Part shown: positions 7,499 to 16,577 of the stretch, piece after piece
How the letters are laid out: each line of letters begins with the position of its first letter
Numbering within the stretch: position 1 is the first letter of the stretch
Program-made: the position numbers and the translations under genes
Assembly: GCA_034437515.1 (NCBI GenBank)
Contig: DAOTTX010000232.1
Span: 1 to 64,000 of the forward strand
Source of the DNA: DAOTTX01 sp034437515
GTDB lineage: Bacteria > Chloroflexota > Anaerolineae > Aggregatilineales > Phototrophicaceae
Length of the DNA: 64,000 bases
Reading direction: 5' to 3'
Notes under the pieces: generated by a model
What the model saw: only the letters and a program-made list of their open reading frames with translations
What the model was told of the DNA's origin: nothing
The model's database searches: none

Positions 7499-10400
7499 AT
7501 GCTCGACAGACGTTCTGATGTGCTGGCACGGCTCGCTGCTCGCTTGAATCTAATCGCTGCTCATGTTGTGAAACAACGGCACACATTACCAGAACTCCAA
7601 TTCAAGACCGCTGATATGGAATGGCAACCGCTCCCCTACAATAATTACTGGGGTACGTGGAACCAGGATTTTTTTATGCGGACGCGCTACCAGATCCCGG
7701 CGGACTGGCCTTTAGACGCCTCGATTGCGCTGCATTTGCCACTTGGTGACGCCGAAGATGGCTTCAACGCCCATCCAGAGGCGTTGATTTACGTCGACGA
7801 TGTGCCTATGACCAGTGTGGATACCCGCCATATACTGATAACGCTGCCGAATGCGCTTAAAGACCATAATCCACACGAGTTGCTGCTCGACGGTTGGACG
7901 GGGTTAGGCGGTTCGTTATGGGGAGATGATCGCCAGCGGCTCTATTTGCGACCGTGTGCGCTGGTTCTGCTCGATGACGATGCACGACGCTTTGTGATAC
8001 TGGCACGCAACGCACTCGACTCGGCGACGCACATGCCGGCAGATACACCGCAACAGGTCAGGTTGATGACGGCGTTGGTCGATGTGCTGAATAAGGTCGA
8101 TACGCGCACTCCTATTGGAGAAGCGTTCTACGGATCAATACCGGCGGCGCACGCACAGTTACAGCAAGTGATTGACGACCTCGGCCCATCGCTGGATGTC
8201 ACCATCCACGCAGCCGGACATGCCCACATCGACACCGCGTGGTTATGGACGCTCGACCAGACCCGACGCAAAGTCGCGCGGACGTTTCATACCGCACTGC
8301 ATTTGATGGAACGCTTCCCGGATTACTATTTCACACAGAGCCAGCCTCAACTTTACGAGTTTATCCGTGAAGATCACCCCGACCTGTTCGAGCACATCAA
8401 GCACGCGGTCGCTGAGGGGCGCTGGGAACCTATCGGTGGCATGTGGGTGGAGGCCGACTGCAACATCACCGGGCCGGAAAGTCTGGTACGGCAGTTCTTG
8501 CTTGGTCGGCGTTATTTCCGCGAGCACTTCGGTGCGGAGGCCGAATCGCCGGTGTTATGGTTACCGGATACGTTTGGCTTTCCAGCGACGCTGCCGCAGA
8601 TCATGGCTGAGGCCGGTATCCGTTATTTCTTCACCACCAAGCTGCGCTGGAATGAACACAATGATTTTCCCTACGACTCGTTCTGGTGGGAGGGGTTAGA
8701 CGGCACCCGTGTGCTGGCGCACATTACCCCCACACCGATGCAATCCTGGCTGCGCATGGCGACCTACAACGCTGAAGCCAACGCGCAATCTCTGGTTGAG
8801 ACGTGGGAGCGCATGAAGATGAAGTCCCGGCAGAACCGGGCGTTGATGGCCTACGGTTGGGGCGATGGTGGTGGCGGCCCAACCCCCGAAATGCTGGAAA
8901 ATTTGACAACGCTGCATGTGTTCCCCGGTGTGCCGAAGGCGCAGCCCGGCAAGGTGATCGACTTCTTCGAGACGCTCGAACGGGAATCTGGTGATAAGTT
9001 ACCGAACTGGAACGGCGAACTCTACCTCGAAACGCATCAGGGCACGCTAACCAGCCAGGCGTGGATCAAACGCGCCAATCGCAAGGCCGAAGTGCTGCTC
9101 CACGACGCCGAATATCTGGCCGTGCGTGCGATGCTGCTAGATAAGAGCTATGTCTACCCGCAGGAAGAACTCAATGTCGCGTGGCGGTTGCTGCTGCTCA
9201 ACCAGTTTCATGATATTCTGCCGGGAACCAGTATCGGCGCGGTCTACGACGACGCCCGTGAACAGTTCGCCGCGCTCACCGAGTCCGTAACCGCACTGCG
9301 TGACGCCGCCCTCGACGTCATCGCCCGCCATGCTGGCGGTGACTGGCTGGTGGTTAATACGATAGAATATTTTGGTTCCAGTGTTGCTCTGTTACCTGAA
9401 AAAGTACCAGTCAATCATCATTTGACATACTGGTCTCGTGAACCTGCCGAGGAAAGAGACTGTGTTACCCAAGAAACATCTGAGGGAACTCTGGTTCATC
9501 TTAACAATATTTCACCGTACAGTGCAGGCAGACTAAAGATAGTAGAAGGTGCAGAGGCCGAGTTAGCAGGGCGTATCGAATCACGCCGTCAAAGTTTATA
9601 CCCCAGCAAAATACCGTTGTTCAAACTAAACACGACGATTGCACGTCCTGACTTGTTGGAGAATCTAGAGTTGCAGGCACACTTCGATGATAAAGGCCAT
9701 TTGACTGCTTTGTGGTATAAGAATATGCAGTGGGATGTACTTTTACCCGGCAAGATCGGCAATCAATTTCAACTCTTTGAAGATCGTCCGCTGCGTTTTG
9801 ATGCGTGGAATATCGATCCTGACTATGAGTCACGCATGTGGGCGATTGACGCCGCCGAAAGCATCGAAGTCGTCGAAACCGGACCAATCCGTGCCACTCT
9901 TAAGATGGTCTGGCGCTACATGCAAAGCACGATCACGCAGTATATTTCTGTTTATCGTGACCAGCCCTTTTTAGAATTCCGCACTCATGTAGACTGGCAT
10001 GAACGCAATATGCTGCTTAAAGTGGCCTTTCCTATCAACATAGAAGCCGATCATGCGAACTATCATATCCAATGGGGAGAGGTACAACGCCCTATGCATC
10101 GCTCGACCTCTTGGGATGCCGCTCAATATGAAGTTGTTGCCCATCATGCGGCTACCTTAGAAGATCATGTTTGTGGCGTTGCGCTGCTCAACAACAACAA
10201 ATATGCCTATGATATTCGTGATAATGTAATGCGGCTAACGCTGCTCAAGAGTGCCACTTACCCCGATCCATACGCGGACATTGGCAAGCATGAATTTACC
10301 TATCGCCTCTATCCCTACAGCTTATCGATGAGAGATAGAGCAATTCAGTCAGCCTATCACTTGAATTACCCCTATCTTGTATGCAAAGCATCTGGCGAAT

Positions 10401-10702
10401 CTGACCCATTGGAATCTCCATTAGTTTTCCCTGAAGGTGGACTGAAAGAAAGAACCATCAAACTTGCCGAGGATCGCAGTGGAATCATCATACGCATGCA
10501 CAGCAACGTCGCTGACAGGCCAGGTACTTTTGAGACTCAAATCCATTTTACGTTTCCAGTAGCGGCGGTTTGGCGTGTGAATATACTAGAAGAAAAACAA
10601 GAACAACTCGTCCCCGCGCCTGATGAGAAAACCACCTTCGTCTTGAACGTCCGCCCTAATCAGATCATCACCCTGCTCGTCAAGCCAAAGGATTGGCGAT
10701 GA
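7499..10702 (+). CDS. GH38 alpha-mannosidase
   Basis: This retaining alpha-mannosidase of about 1067 residues removes alpha-mannosyl units from oligosaccharides. The catalytic (alpha/beta)7 domain shows the zinc site HAHIDTAWLW (near residue 244) and the nucleophile region GGMWVEADCNITGPESL, with the Asp that forms the covalent intermediate. It is followed by the central helical and C-terminal beta domains, and the length is normal for bacterial GH38. No signal peptide is visible, so it acts in the cytoplasm on imported sugars. The ATG at 7499 is preferred; an in-frame TTG at 7481 has no ribosome site. It overlaps the following ROK gene as ATGA and heads a five-gene operon. Confidence 0.9.
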   Translation: MLDRRSDVLARLAARLNLIAAHVVKQRHTLPELQFKTADMEWQPLPYNNYWGTWNQDFFMRTRYQIPADWPLDASIALHLPLGDAEDGFNAHPEALIYVDDVPMTSVDTRHILITLPNALKDHNPHELLLDGWTGLGGSLWGDDRQRLYLRPCALVLLDDDARRFVILARNALDSATHMPADTPQQVRLMTALVDVLNKVDTRTPIGEAFYGSIPAAHAQLQQVIDDLGPSLDVTIHAAGHAHIDTAWLWTLDQTRRKVARTFHTALHLMERFPDYYFTQSQPQLYEFIREDHPDLFEHIKHAVAEGRWEPIGGMWVEADCNITGPESLVRQFLLGRRYFREHFGAEAESPVLWLPDTFGFPATLPQIMAEAGIRYFFTTKLRWNEHNDFPYDSFWWEGLDGTRVLAHITPTPMQSWLRMATYNAEANAQSLVETWERMKMKSRQNRALMAYGWGDGGGGPTPEMLENLTTLHVFPGVPKAQPGKVIDFFETLERESGDKLPNWNGELYLETHQGTLTSQAWIKRANRKAEVLLHDAEYLAVRAMLLDKSYVYPQEELNVAWRLLLLNQFHDILPGTSIGAVYDDAREQFAALTESVTALRDAALDVIARHAGGDWLVVNTIEYFGSSVALLPEKVPVNHHLTYWSREPAEERDCVTQETSEGTLVHLNNISPYSAGRLKIVEGAEAELAGRIESRRQSLYPSKIPLFKLNTTIARPDLLENLELQAHFDDKGHLTALWYKNMQWDVLLPGKIGNQFQLFEDRPLRFDAWNIDPDYESRMWAIDAAESIEVVETGPIRATLKMVWRYMQSTITQYISVYRDQPFLEFRTHVDWHERNMLLKVAFPINIEADHANYHIQWGEVQRPMHRSTSWDAAQYEVVAHHAATLEDHVCGVALLNNNKYAYDIRDNVMRLTLLKSATYPDPYADIGKHEFTYRLYPYSLSMRDRAIQSAYHLNYPYLVCKASGESDPLESPLVFPEGGLKERTIKLAEDRSGIIIRMHSNVADRPGTFETQIHFTFPVAAVWRVNILEEKQEQLVPAPDEKTTFVLNVRPNQIITLLVKPKDWR

Positions 10703-11640
10703 AATCGACGGTGATTGGCGTGGATGTCGGCGGCACCAAGATCGCCGCGCACATCAGCGACGGTACGCTGTGGCACACAGCAGAGACTACCATCGCCACA
10801 CCTGATGCGGCACGTCCGGCGGTGTTGACGGGCCTCATCCCTGGCAGTGAGGCACACACCCGCGCTCTGGATGCGGGTCGGTCGGCGTTGCTGGCGACAA
10901 TTATCACACTGTGTCAATCGCTGCGCGGGCAGGTCACTGACCGGGAGATCGTGGCCGTGGGAATCGGCAGTGCGGGGCAGATCGACCCGGTAAACGGCGT
11001 CGTGCTGGACGCCAACGAGAACATCGTCGGGTGGCGGGGTGCGACCATCGCGGAAACGGTCGGCGATGCGCTTGATCTGCCGGTGTACGTCGATAACGAT
11101 GTGCGCGTGATGGCACTGGCAGAAACCACGCTTGGTGCAGCGCAGGAATACCGCCATGTGCTGTGCATCACGGTCGGCACAGGGATCGGCGGTGCGATTG
11201 TGATTGACGGGCGGTTGTGGCACGGGGCGCACTTCAGCGCGGGTGAGATCGGCTACATCTATGGCGCGGACGGACAGTCTATCGAGGGGCTTTATGCCGG
11301 GCCAGCCATTGAGCGACGCTACGGATCATACACACTGCGCGAGATCGCTGACCGCGCCAAAAACGGCGATACCACCTGCATTCAGGCGATTCAGGACGCC
11401 GCTCGTCAGCTTGGTTTGCGGATCGCGCCGGTGCTGGCGCTGCTCGACCCGCAGGCGCTGGTCGTCGGGGGGGGCGTGCCGCAGATTGGTGCATTGTGGT
11501 GGGAGCCGTTCGTCGCCGCGCTGCGTGAGGCACCGCTTGGTTCTGTGCGTGAGATGCCGGTGTTGCGGGCACAGTTCGGCAACCGGGCCGGGATGATCGG
11601 CGCGGCGGTATTGGCGATGCAAAAGGTCAAGCAATCATGA
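10699..11640 (+). CDS. ROK-family sugar kinase
   Basis: A 313-residue ROK protein without a DNA-binding domain, so a kinase and not a repressor. The phosphate loop GVDVGGTKIA is at the N terminus, the catalytic Asp lies in VYVDNDVRV, and the second phosphate motif is TVGTGIGGAIV. The CxCGxxGC zinc motif common in ROK kinases is missing; the segment reads HFSAGEIGYIYGADG. Beside NanE, GH38 and GH20 the likely substrate is N-acetylmannosamine, N-acetylglucosamine or mannose, which is an inference from context. It starts at ATG 10699 overlapping the GH38 stop by four bases and ends overlapping DUF4127. Confidence 0.85.
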   Translation: MKSTVIGVDVGGTKIAAHISDGTLWHTAETTIATPDAARPAVLTGLIPGSEAHTRALDAGRSALLATIITLCQSLRGQVTDREIVAVGIGSAGQIDPVNGVVLDANENIVGWRGATIAETVGDALDLPVYVDNDVRVMALAETTLGAAQEYRHVLCITVGTGIGGAIVIDGRLWHGAHFSAGEIGYIYGADGQSIEGLYAGPAIERRYGSYTLREIADRAKNGDTTCIQAIQDAARQLGLRIAPVLALLDPQALVVGGGVPQIGALWWEPFVAALREAPLGSVREMPVLRAQFGNRAGMIGAAVLAMQKVKQS

Positions 11641-13145
11641 AAATCATACTGGTTCCGTTGGATGAACGCCCGGTCAATACACGCTACCCGCAGATGATCG
11701 CCGCAATTGCCGGGGTTGAGTTGGTTGTTCCGCCGCCGGAGGTGCTGCCGGTACAGCGGTCGCCTGCCGATCTCGACAATCTCCATGCGTGGTTACTCGC
11801 ACAGTCCCCGCCGGATGTGCTGGTCGCCTCCGTGGAGATGCTAACTAGTGGCGGCCTCATCGCCTCACGGATTTCTGATGATCCGGTTGAAGCACTGCTT
11901 GATCGTTTGAAGATACTGGGGAGATTTCAGCAGGTTACCCCTGAGACGCAGTTATACGGATTCAGCGTGATTACGCGCATCCCCGATGCCGATAATGCCA
12001 TCGAAGAACCGGATTACTGGGCGCAGTACGGACGGCGCATCCATCGCTATTCCCGGTTGATGCACCGCGCCGAGTTCGACCAGTCGGGCTATGACGAACT
12101 CGCGGCGACCCGGACCGACATACCGGAGACATACCGGCAGCACTTTCTACGCCAGCGATTGCGCAACCATCAGCTTAACCTGCATCTGCTGGAAGTCCTC
12201 AAACGCGGGTGGTTCGACACCCTGGTGATTAGCTCCGACGATACCAGCGAGTACGGTATGGGTACGCAGGAGAAGGCATGGATTGCAGCCTGGGCGCGAC
12301 GCTTTGAATTCCATGACGATCACTTGCTGATGTATCCCGGTGCGGACGAGGTCGGTTGTGTGCTGTTGGGTCGCGCCCTGCTGGAGCAAGCATCAAGCAA
12401 GCCGACGTTCTACATCCATTACGCCATTGAGGAGGACAGAACACGCATTGCCCCTTACGAGGACAGTCCGATCCATGTGACGGTTGAGCGGCAAATCAAG
12501 GCATTGAGCGGACAGGTCACATCCGATCTTGATGGGGCTGATTTTATCGTGGCGGTAAACACACCCTCACGCATCGATCAGGAATACGTCACCGATGTTC
12601 CAGGGCTGGCGGATGAGATCGAACGACGTGCGCCGTACCTGGATAGGTTTGTGGAACAGGTCGGCGCATGGTGTGGAGTGGGGCGGCGTGTGATCGTCTG
12701 TGATGTGGCTTACCCCAATGGCAGCGACCCGAACTTAATCACCGAGATGCTGCAATCCGTCGATTTGACCCAACTGGCCGCTTACGGCGCGTGGAACACC
12801 GCCGGCAACACCATTGGTACGGCGTTGGCGCAGGGGATAGCATCGCACAGGGCAACCTCACGAGAGCAGCAACAGGCACATCAGCGGTTTTTACTGCATC
12901 GCTTTATCGAGGATTGGGGATACCAGCACATCGTGCGTAAATCGGTGCGGGATTGGCTGGAAGCGTCTACGGGTGTACGCGATACCTCACCGGATAACGA
13001 GGCTGAGGCGGTTGAGCGCATCCACACCGAACTCTCCGCGCTGTTGCCGCGTCTGGGTGCGTTGAGTGATGGCTGGCACATCGCATCGGTACGCTTGCCC
13101 TGGCACCGCACCTTTGAGATTGACTTTGATTTGGAGCGACGATGA
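11637..13145 (+). CDS. DUF4127 family protein
   Basis: A 502-residue protein recognised as DUF4127 from its opening (MKIILVPLDERPVNTRYP) and overall layout. As far as I know the family has no settled biochemical role. It has no signal peptide or membrane segment, so it is cytoplasmic. It overlaps both neighbours by four bases (ATGA at each end), which puts it between a ROK sugar kinase and an FAD enzyme in one coupled operon with GH38 and NanE. That context points to a step in the breakdown of amino-sugar or mannose-containing glycans. Confidence 0.75.
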   Translation: MKIILVPLDERPVNTRYPQMIAAIAGVELVVPPPEVLPVQRSPADLDNLHAWLLAQSPPDVLVASVEMLTSGGLIASRISDDPVEALLDRLKILGRFQQVTPETQLYGFSVITRIPDADNAIEEPDYWAQYGRRIHRYSRLMHRAEFDQSGYDELAATRTDIPETYRQHFLRQRLRNHQLNLHLLEVLKRGWFDTLVISSDDTSEYGMGTQEKAWIAAWARRFEFHDDHLLMYPGADEVGCVLLGRALLEQASSKPTFYIHYAIEEDRTRIAPYEDSPIHVTVERQIKALSGQVTSDLDGADFIVAVNTPSRIDQEYVTDVPGLADEIERRAPYLDRFVEQVGAWCGVGRRVIVCDVAYPNGSDPNLITEMLQSVDLTQLAAYGAWNTAGNTIGTALAQGIASHRATSREQQQAHQRFLLHRFIEDWGYQHIVRKSVRDWLEASTGVRDTSPDNEAEAVERIHTELSALLPRLGALSDGWHIASVRLPWHRTFEIDFDLERR

Positions 13146-14935
13146 CTAAAGACATTCACTGTGATTTTGCCATCATCGGTGGCGGGTTGGGGGGCTGCGC
13201 GGCAGCTAAACTCAGGATCGAGCCACCTGTGTTTTCATTTATTATTACGGAAAAAACCGACTGGCTCGGCGGGCAGATCACATCACAGGGTGTCTCTGCA
13301 CTGGACGAACACGCGCATGTCGAGCATTTCGGCGGTACGCGATATTACAAACGCTTTCGTTCAGAAGTACGTTGGCGTTACCAGATGGATGGTGCACCAG
13401 AAATCATGCATGAAAGTGTGCTGGGGCCGGAGATGCCGCTTAACCCCGGTAACGGCTGGGTGAGTCGTCTGTGTTTTTTGCCGGAGCGCGCGGTAGAAAT
13501 CTTACACGGATACATAGCTCCCACTGACCGATTACTGAACGCCGAACCCATCGCCGCTGATGTAGAGAACGGCGTGCTTAAATCCGTGACTGTGCAGCAG
13601 GACGACGGCGAGCAGTACCGCATTCATGCGAAATATTTTCTCGACGCGACTGAGCTAGGCGATCTGCTGCCGCTGACCGGCACGCCTTACGTCACTGGCG
13701 CAGAATCTCGCGCTGATACCGGCGAACCGGATGCGCCCGACACCGCCCGCTCCGGTGAAGTGCAGGGCTTCACGTTTCCGCTTGCCGTGGAATACCGCCC
13801 CGGTGAAGATCACACCATCGAAAAACCGGCAGGTTACGAGACATTTCGTGATGAACAGCCTTATACACTGTCTCCAATCGGGCGCGATGGACAGCCGGTG
13901 ATCTATCGCATGTTCATCGAGAGCGAACAAGGCAACCCGCCTTTCTGGACGTACCGGCGCATTCATGACGGAACGCTGCTGGGTGGGAATGACATCAGCA
14001 TGATTAACTGGGGCAGCAACGATTATCACGGTGGGGACATCATCGACGCAACAACAGAGGACAAAGCGCGGTATCTGGACGAGGCCAAACGCTTGTCGCT
14101 GGGCTTTCTCTACTGGTTGCAAACCGAGTGTCCCCGCGATGAGGGCGGCTATGGCTATCATGAACTCAAGCTGAGGCCGGACGTCATGGGTACTGAGGAC
14201 GGCCTCAGCAAAGCGCCTTACATCCGTGAATCACGCCGAATTGTGCCCTTAAAGCGGATCGTACAGCAGGACATTAGCGCCGATTTCAACGACGGTGCCC
14301 GCGCCCGCAACTTCACTGACAGCGTTGGTCTCGGCTGGTACCCGATGGATCTGCATCCGTGTGTGGGCAACCCGGATGTAAGCATGTACGCGCCCACACG
14401 CCCGTTTCAGATCCCGCTGGGGGCGTTGATCTCGCCACATACGCATAATCTGATCGCCGCGTGCAAGAACATCGGCACCACGCATCTGACCAATGGCTCA
14501 TACCGGCTGCACCCGGTTGAGTGGTCCATCGGGGAGGCGGCGCTGCACCTCGCGTTGTTCTGCATTCAAAACGACCTCACGCCGCAGGCCGTCCATGCCG
14601 ATCCCTGGCTGACGTGGCGCTTGCAGGCGCATCTGGTACGTGCAGGTTGTCCGACTTTCTGGGTGCTGGATGCGGCGGATGAAACACGTCTCGCCACACA
14701 ACTCTTACTCGTGCGCGGAGTCATCGTCCCCGGCAGTGACCGCTGGTACAGTCTGGAAATCAGCCCACATGAACCACTCGGTGACAGCATCGACCTGCAC
14801 AAGCTGCGCGAAATCGCCGAGGAATGCAACCAGCGCATCCCCGGTACAAAGATTGACACCACGCAGATCACAAAGGATGCCACCTGGGCGGCGATCTGTG
14901 ACCTGTTTCGACCAACCCTATTAGAGTTCGCGTAA
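13142..14935 (+). CDS. FAD-dependent oxidoreductase (FAD_oxidored type)
   Basis: This 597-residue flavoprotein opens with the dinucleotide-binding loop CDFAIIGGGLGGCAAA, then WLGGQITSQG, typical of the FAD_oxidored group (PF12831-like) seen in sugar-degradation loci. A late stretch (about residues 435-475, AACKNIGTTHLTNGSYRLHPVEWSIGEAA) fits the second half of the flavin site. The substrate is unknown; oxidation of a sugar hydroxyl is a reasonable guess. It is coupled to DUF4127 by an ATGA overlap and followed after 15 bases by nanE. The same family recurs at 49288-50583 in an unrelated operon. Confidence 0.75.
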   Translation: MTKDIHCDFAIIGGGLGGCAAAKLRIEPPVFSFIITEKTDWLGGQITSQGVSALDEHAHVEHFGGTRYYKRFRSEVRWRYQMDGAPEIMHESVLGPEMPLNPGNGWVSRLCFLPERAVEILHGYIAPTDRLLNAEPIAADVENGVLKSVTVQQDDGEQYRIHAKYFLDATELGDLLPLTGTPYVTGAESRADTGEPDAPDTARSGEVQGFTFPLAVEYRPGEDHTIEKPAGYETFRDEQPYTLSPIGRDGQPVIYRMFIESEQGNPPFWTYRRIHDGTLLGGNDISMINWGSNDYHGGDIIDATTEDKARYLDEAKRLSLGFLYWLQTECPRDEGGYGYHELKLRPDVMGTEDGLSKAPYIRESRRIVPLKRIVQQDISADFNDGARARNFTDSVGLGWYPMDLHPCVGNPDVSMYAPTRPFQIPLGALISPHTHNLIAACKNIGTTHLTNGSYRLHPVEWSIGEAALHLALFCIQNDLTPQAVHADPWLTWRLQAHLVRAGCPTFWVLDAADETRLATQLLLVRGVIVPGSDRWYSLEISPHEPLGDSIDLHKLREIAEECNQRIPGTKIDTTQITKDATWAAICDLFRPTLLEFA

Positions 14936-14950
14936 ACTACCGGATGAGCC

Positions 14951-15631
14951 ATGCAGATTGATAAGTTTGTAAATCATGTACGCGGCAAGTTGATCGTCTC
15001 CTGCCAGGCGTTGGCAGACGAACCGCTGTACGGCGCACATATCATGGTGCGGATGGCAGTCGCCGCACAAGAGGGGGGGGCGGTGGCGATACGCGCCAAC
15101 AGTCCACCCGATGTAGAAGCGATCAAGGCGGCGGTCGATTTGCCCCTCATTGGCCTGTACAAAGACGGTGATAAAGGTGTTTATATTACGCCGACTGTGC
15201 GCCATGCTGTTGAGATGATCGATGCCGGTGCGGATGTGGTCGCGCTGGATGCCACCCGCCGCCCCCGTGCCAACGGCGATACACTTGCCGAGCAAATCGC
15301 CGCTGTCCATGCGCGGGGTAAGCTGGTGCTGGCCGATGTTTCCACGTTGGAAGAAGCGGTCGCCGCGCAGGACGCCGGTGCCGACCTCGCCGCGCCGACC
15401 CTTTCCGGTTATACCGCTTACAGCCCACAGGTTGCCGGGCCAGATTATGTATTGATCCAGGCGATGGTGCAGACGCTGACGATACCCGTGATTGCCGAGG
15501 GACGCATCCGCACACCAGCGGAGGCGCGGCTGGCGCTTGATTACGGCGCGGTCGCGGTGGTGGTGGGGTCTGCAATTACCCGTCCGCAGATCATCACTGC
15601 ACAGTTTGCCAATGCATTGACCAATTTTTGA
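14951..15631 (+). CDS. nanE: N-acylglucosamine-6-phosphate 2-epimerase (NanE-like)
   Basis: NanE converts N-acetylmannosamine-6-phosphate to N-acetylglucosamine-6-phosphate. The 226-residue TIM barrel carries the family marks: GLYKDGDKGVYITPT around residues 58-72, DVVALDATRRPR near 96-107, the late ring LSGYTAYS and the phosphate-binding IAEGRIRTPAEA. It closes the GH38 operon and is the clearest sign that this operon handles N-acetylhexosamine. NagA and NagB are not in the window. The promoter of the GntR gene begins over its stop codon. Confidence 0.9.
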   Translation: MQIDKFVNHVRGKLIVSCQALADEPLYGAHIMVRMAVAAQEGGAVAIRANSPPDVEAIKAAVDLPLIGLYKDGDKGVYITPTVRHAVEMIDAGADVVALDATRRPRANGDTLAEQIAAVHARGKLVLADVSTLEEAVAAQDAGADLAAPTLSGYTAYSPQVAGPDYVLIQAMVQTLTIPVIAEGRIRTPAEARLALDYGAVAVVVGSAITRPQIITAQFANALTNF

Positions 15632-15680
15632 CGAAACGCACAAACTGATATACACTTAGGCAAAATTGGTATAGACCAGT
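15628..15680 (+). promoter_or_regulatory. Promoter and autoregulatory operator of the GntR gene
   Basis: TTGACG at 15628-15633 and TACACT at 15651-15656 are separated by 17 bases, giving a start near 15663. ATTGGTATAGACCAGT follows at 15665-15680 and abuts the ATG at 15682. The core GGTATAGACC is the same as in front of GH38 at 7465-7480. An operator at the transcript start implies autorepression. There is no room for a ribosome site, so the mRNA leader is very short. Confidence 0.7.
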
Positions 15681-15681
15681 C

Positions 15682-16458
15682 ATGCTGATGCGCCTTTCTT
15701 TAGACTATTTTCGATTGCCTGTAGAGTCCGCATTGCCACTTTACCGGCAAATACAGCAAAATATTATTGAGTTGATCGATAATGATCTGATCGACAGTGG
15801 TGATGCACTGCCGTCAGAGCGTCAACTGAGTGAGGTCTACGGTGTGAACCGAATGACGGTAAGGCAGGCGGTAGACCGGTTGGTAGAGGCGGGACTGGTA
15901 CAGCGGCGACAGGGTGCGGGGACGTTTGTCACCGACAGCCGCCCGGTGCAGAATTTCACACCGACGGTGGTCGGTTTCAGTCAGCGGATGTCTATGGCGG
16001 GGATGAATCCCTCGTCGCGCCTGCTGCACCGTGATGTGATCACCTCGGAGCCGATCATTGCGCATCGTCTGAATACAGCGGCGGATAGCCCGTTAATCAT
16101 GCTCAAGCGGCTGCGGTTGGTCAACGATGAACCGCTGATGATTGAGACATCATACCTTGATGCGGCGATGTTTGCGGATCTGATGCAGATCGACCTGGAA
16201 AGCGAGAGTCTTTATCGTATTCTGGAACAGAACTATGGGACGTGCATCGTCGAGGCCGAACATACCATGGAGCCGACCCTGCCGACAGCGTTCGAAGCCC
16301 ATCACCTGGGTATAGAGTGCAGCATGCCAACCCTGTTAATAAGGGTGCTGGCATATTCGGCGGATCGCGTCCCGGTGGAAGTATCCAAGGGCGTTGTACG
16401 TGGAGACCGCTGCCGGTATTTCTTCCGTGTGAACACACGTACACCCATTACGAAGTAA
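15682..16458 (+). CDS. GntR/HutC-family regulator (NagR/DasR-like)
   Basis: A 258-residue repressor with an N-terminal winged helix (about residues 15-85; SERQLSEVYGVNRMTVRQAVDRLV and wing RRQGAGTFV) and a C-terminal UTRA ligand domain of the chorismate-lyase fold. This architecture is that of NagR (YvoA) and DasR, which sense GlcNAc-6-P or GlcN-6-P. Two dre-like sites sit before GH38 and before this gene, so it most likely represses the GH38-nanE operon and itself, and probably the downstream transporter. ATG at 15682 or 15688 is possible and neither has a ribosome site. Confidence 0.88.
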   Translation: MLMRLSLDYFRLPVESALPLYRQIQQNIIELIDNDLIDSGDALPSERQLSEVYGVNRMTVRQAVDRLVEAGLVQRRQGAGTFVTDSRPVQNFTPTVVGFSQRMSMAGMNPSSRLLHRDVITSEPIIAHRLNTAADSPLIMLKRLRLVNDEPLMIETSYLDAAMFADLMQIDLESESLYRILEQNYGTCIVEAEHTMEPTLPTAFEAHHLGIECSMPTLLIRVLAYSADRVPVEVSKGVVRGDRCRYFFRVNTRTPITK

Positions 16459-16577
16459 GGAATAACATCATCATGATGATGATTTCCGCGAGTGTCCGTA
16501 AACGAAGGAGGTAAAACCGATCAAAACACGCTGCAACATCCAAAAATTAGTCGTTTGAATAGTTAAAGGATAAACAA

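Noticed and set aside
8243..8527. Minus-strand frames within the GH38 gene
   Set aside because: They mirror the GH38 coding frame and show no independent start signals or domain content.
14921..15655. Long minus-strand frame opposite nanE (244 codons)
   Set aside because: Its composition is rich in His and Arg, as expected for a shadow of a GC-rich gene, and nanE on the plus strand is certain.
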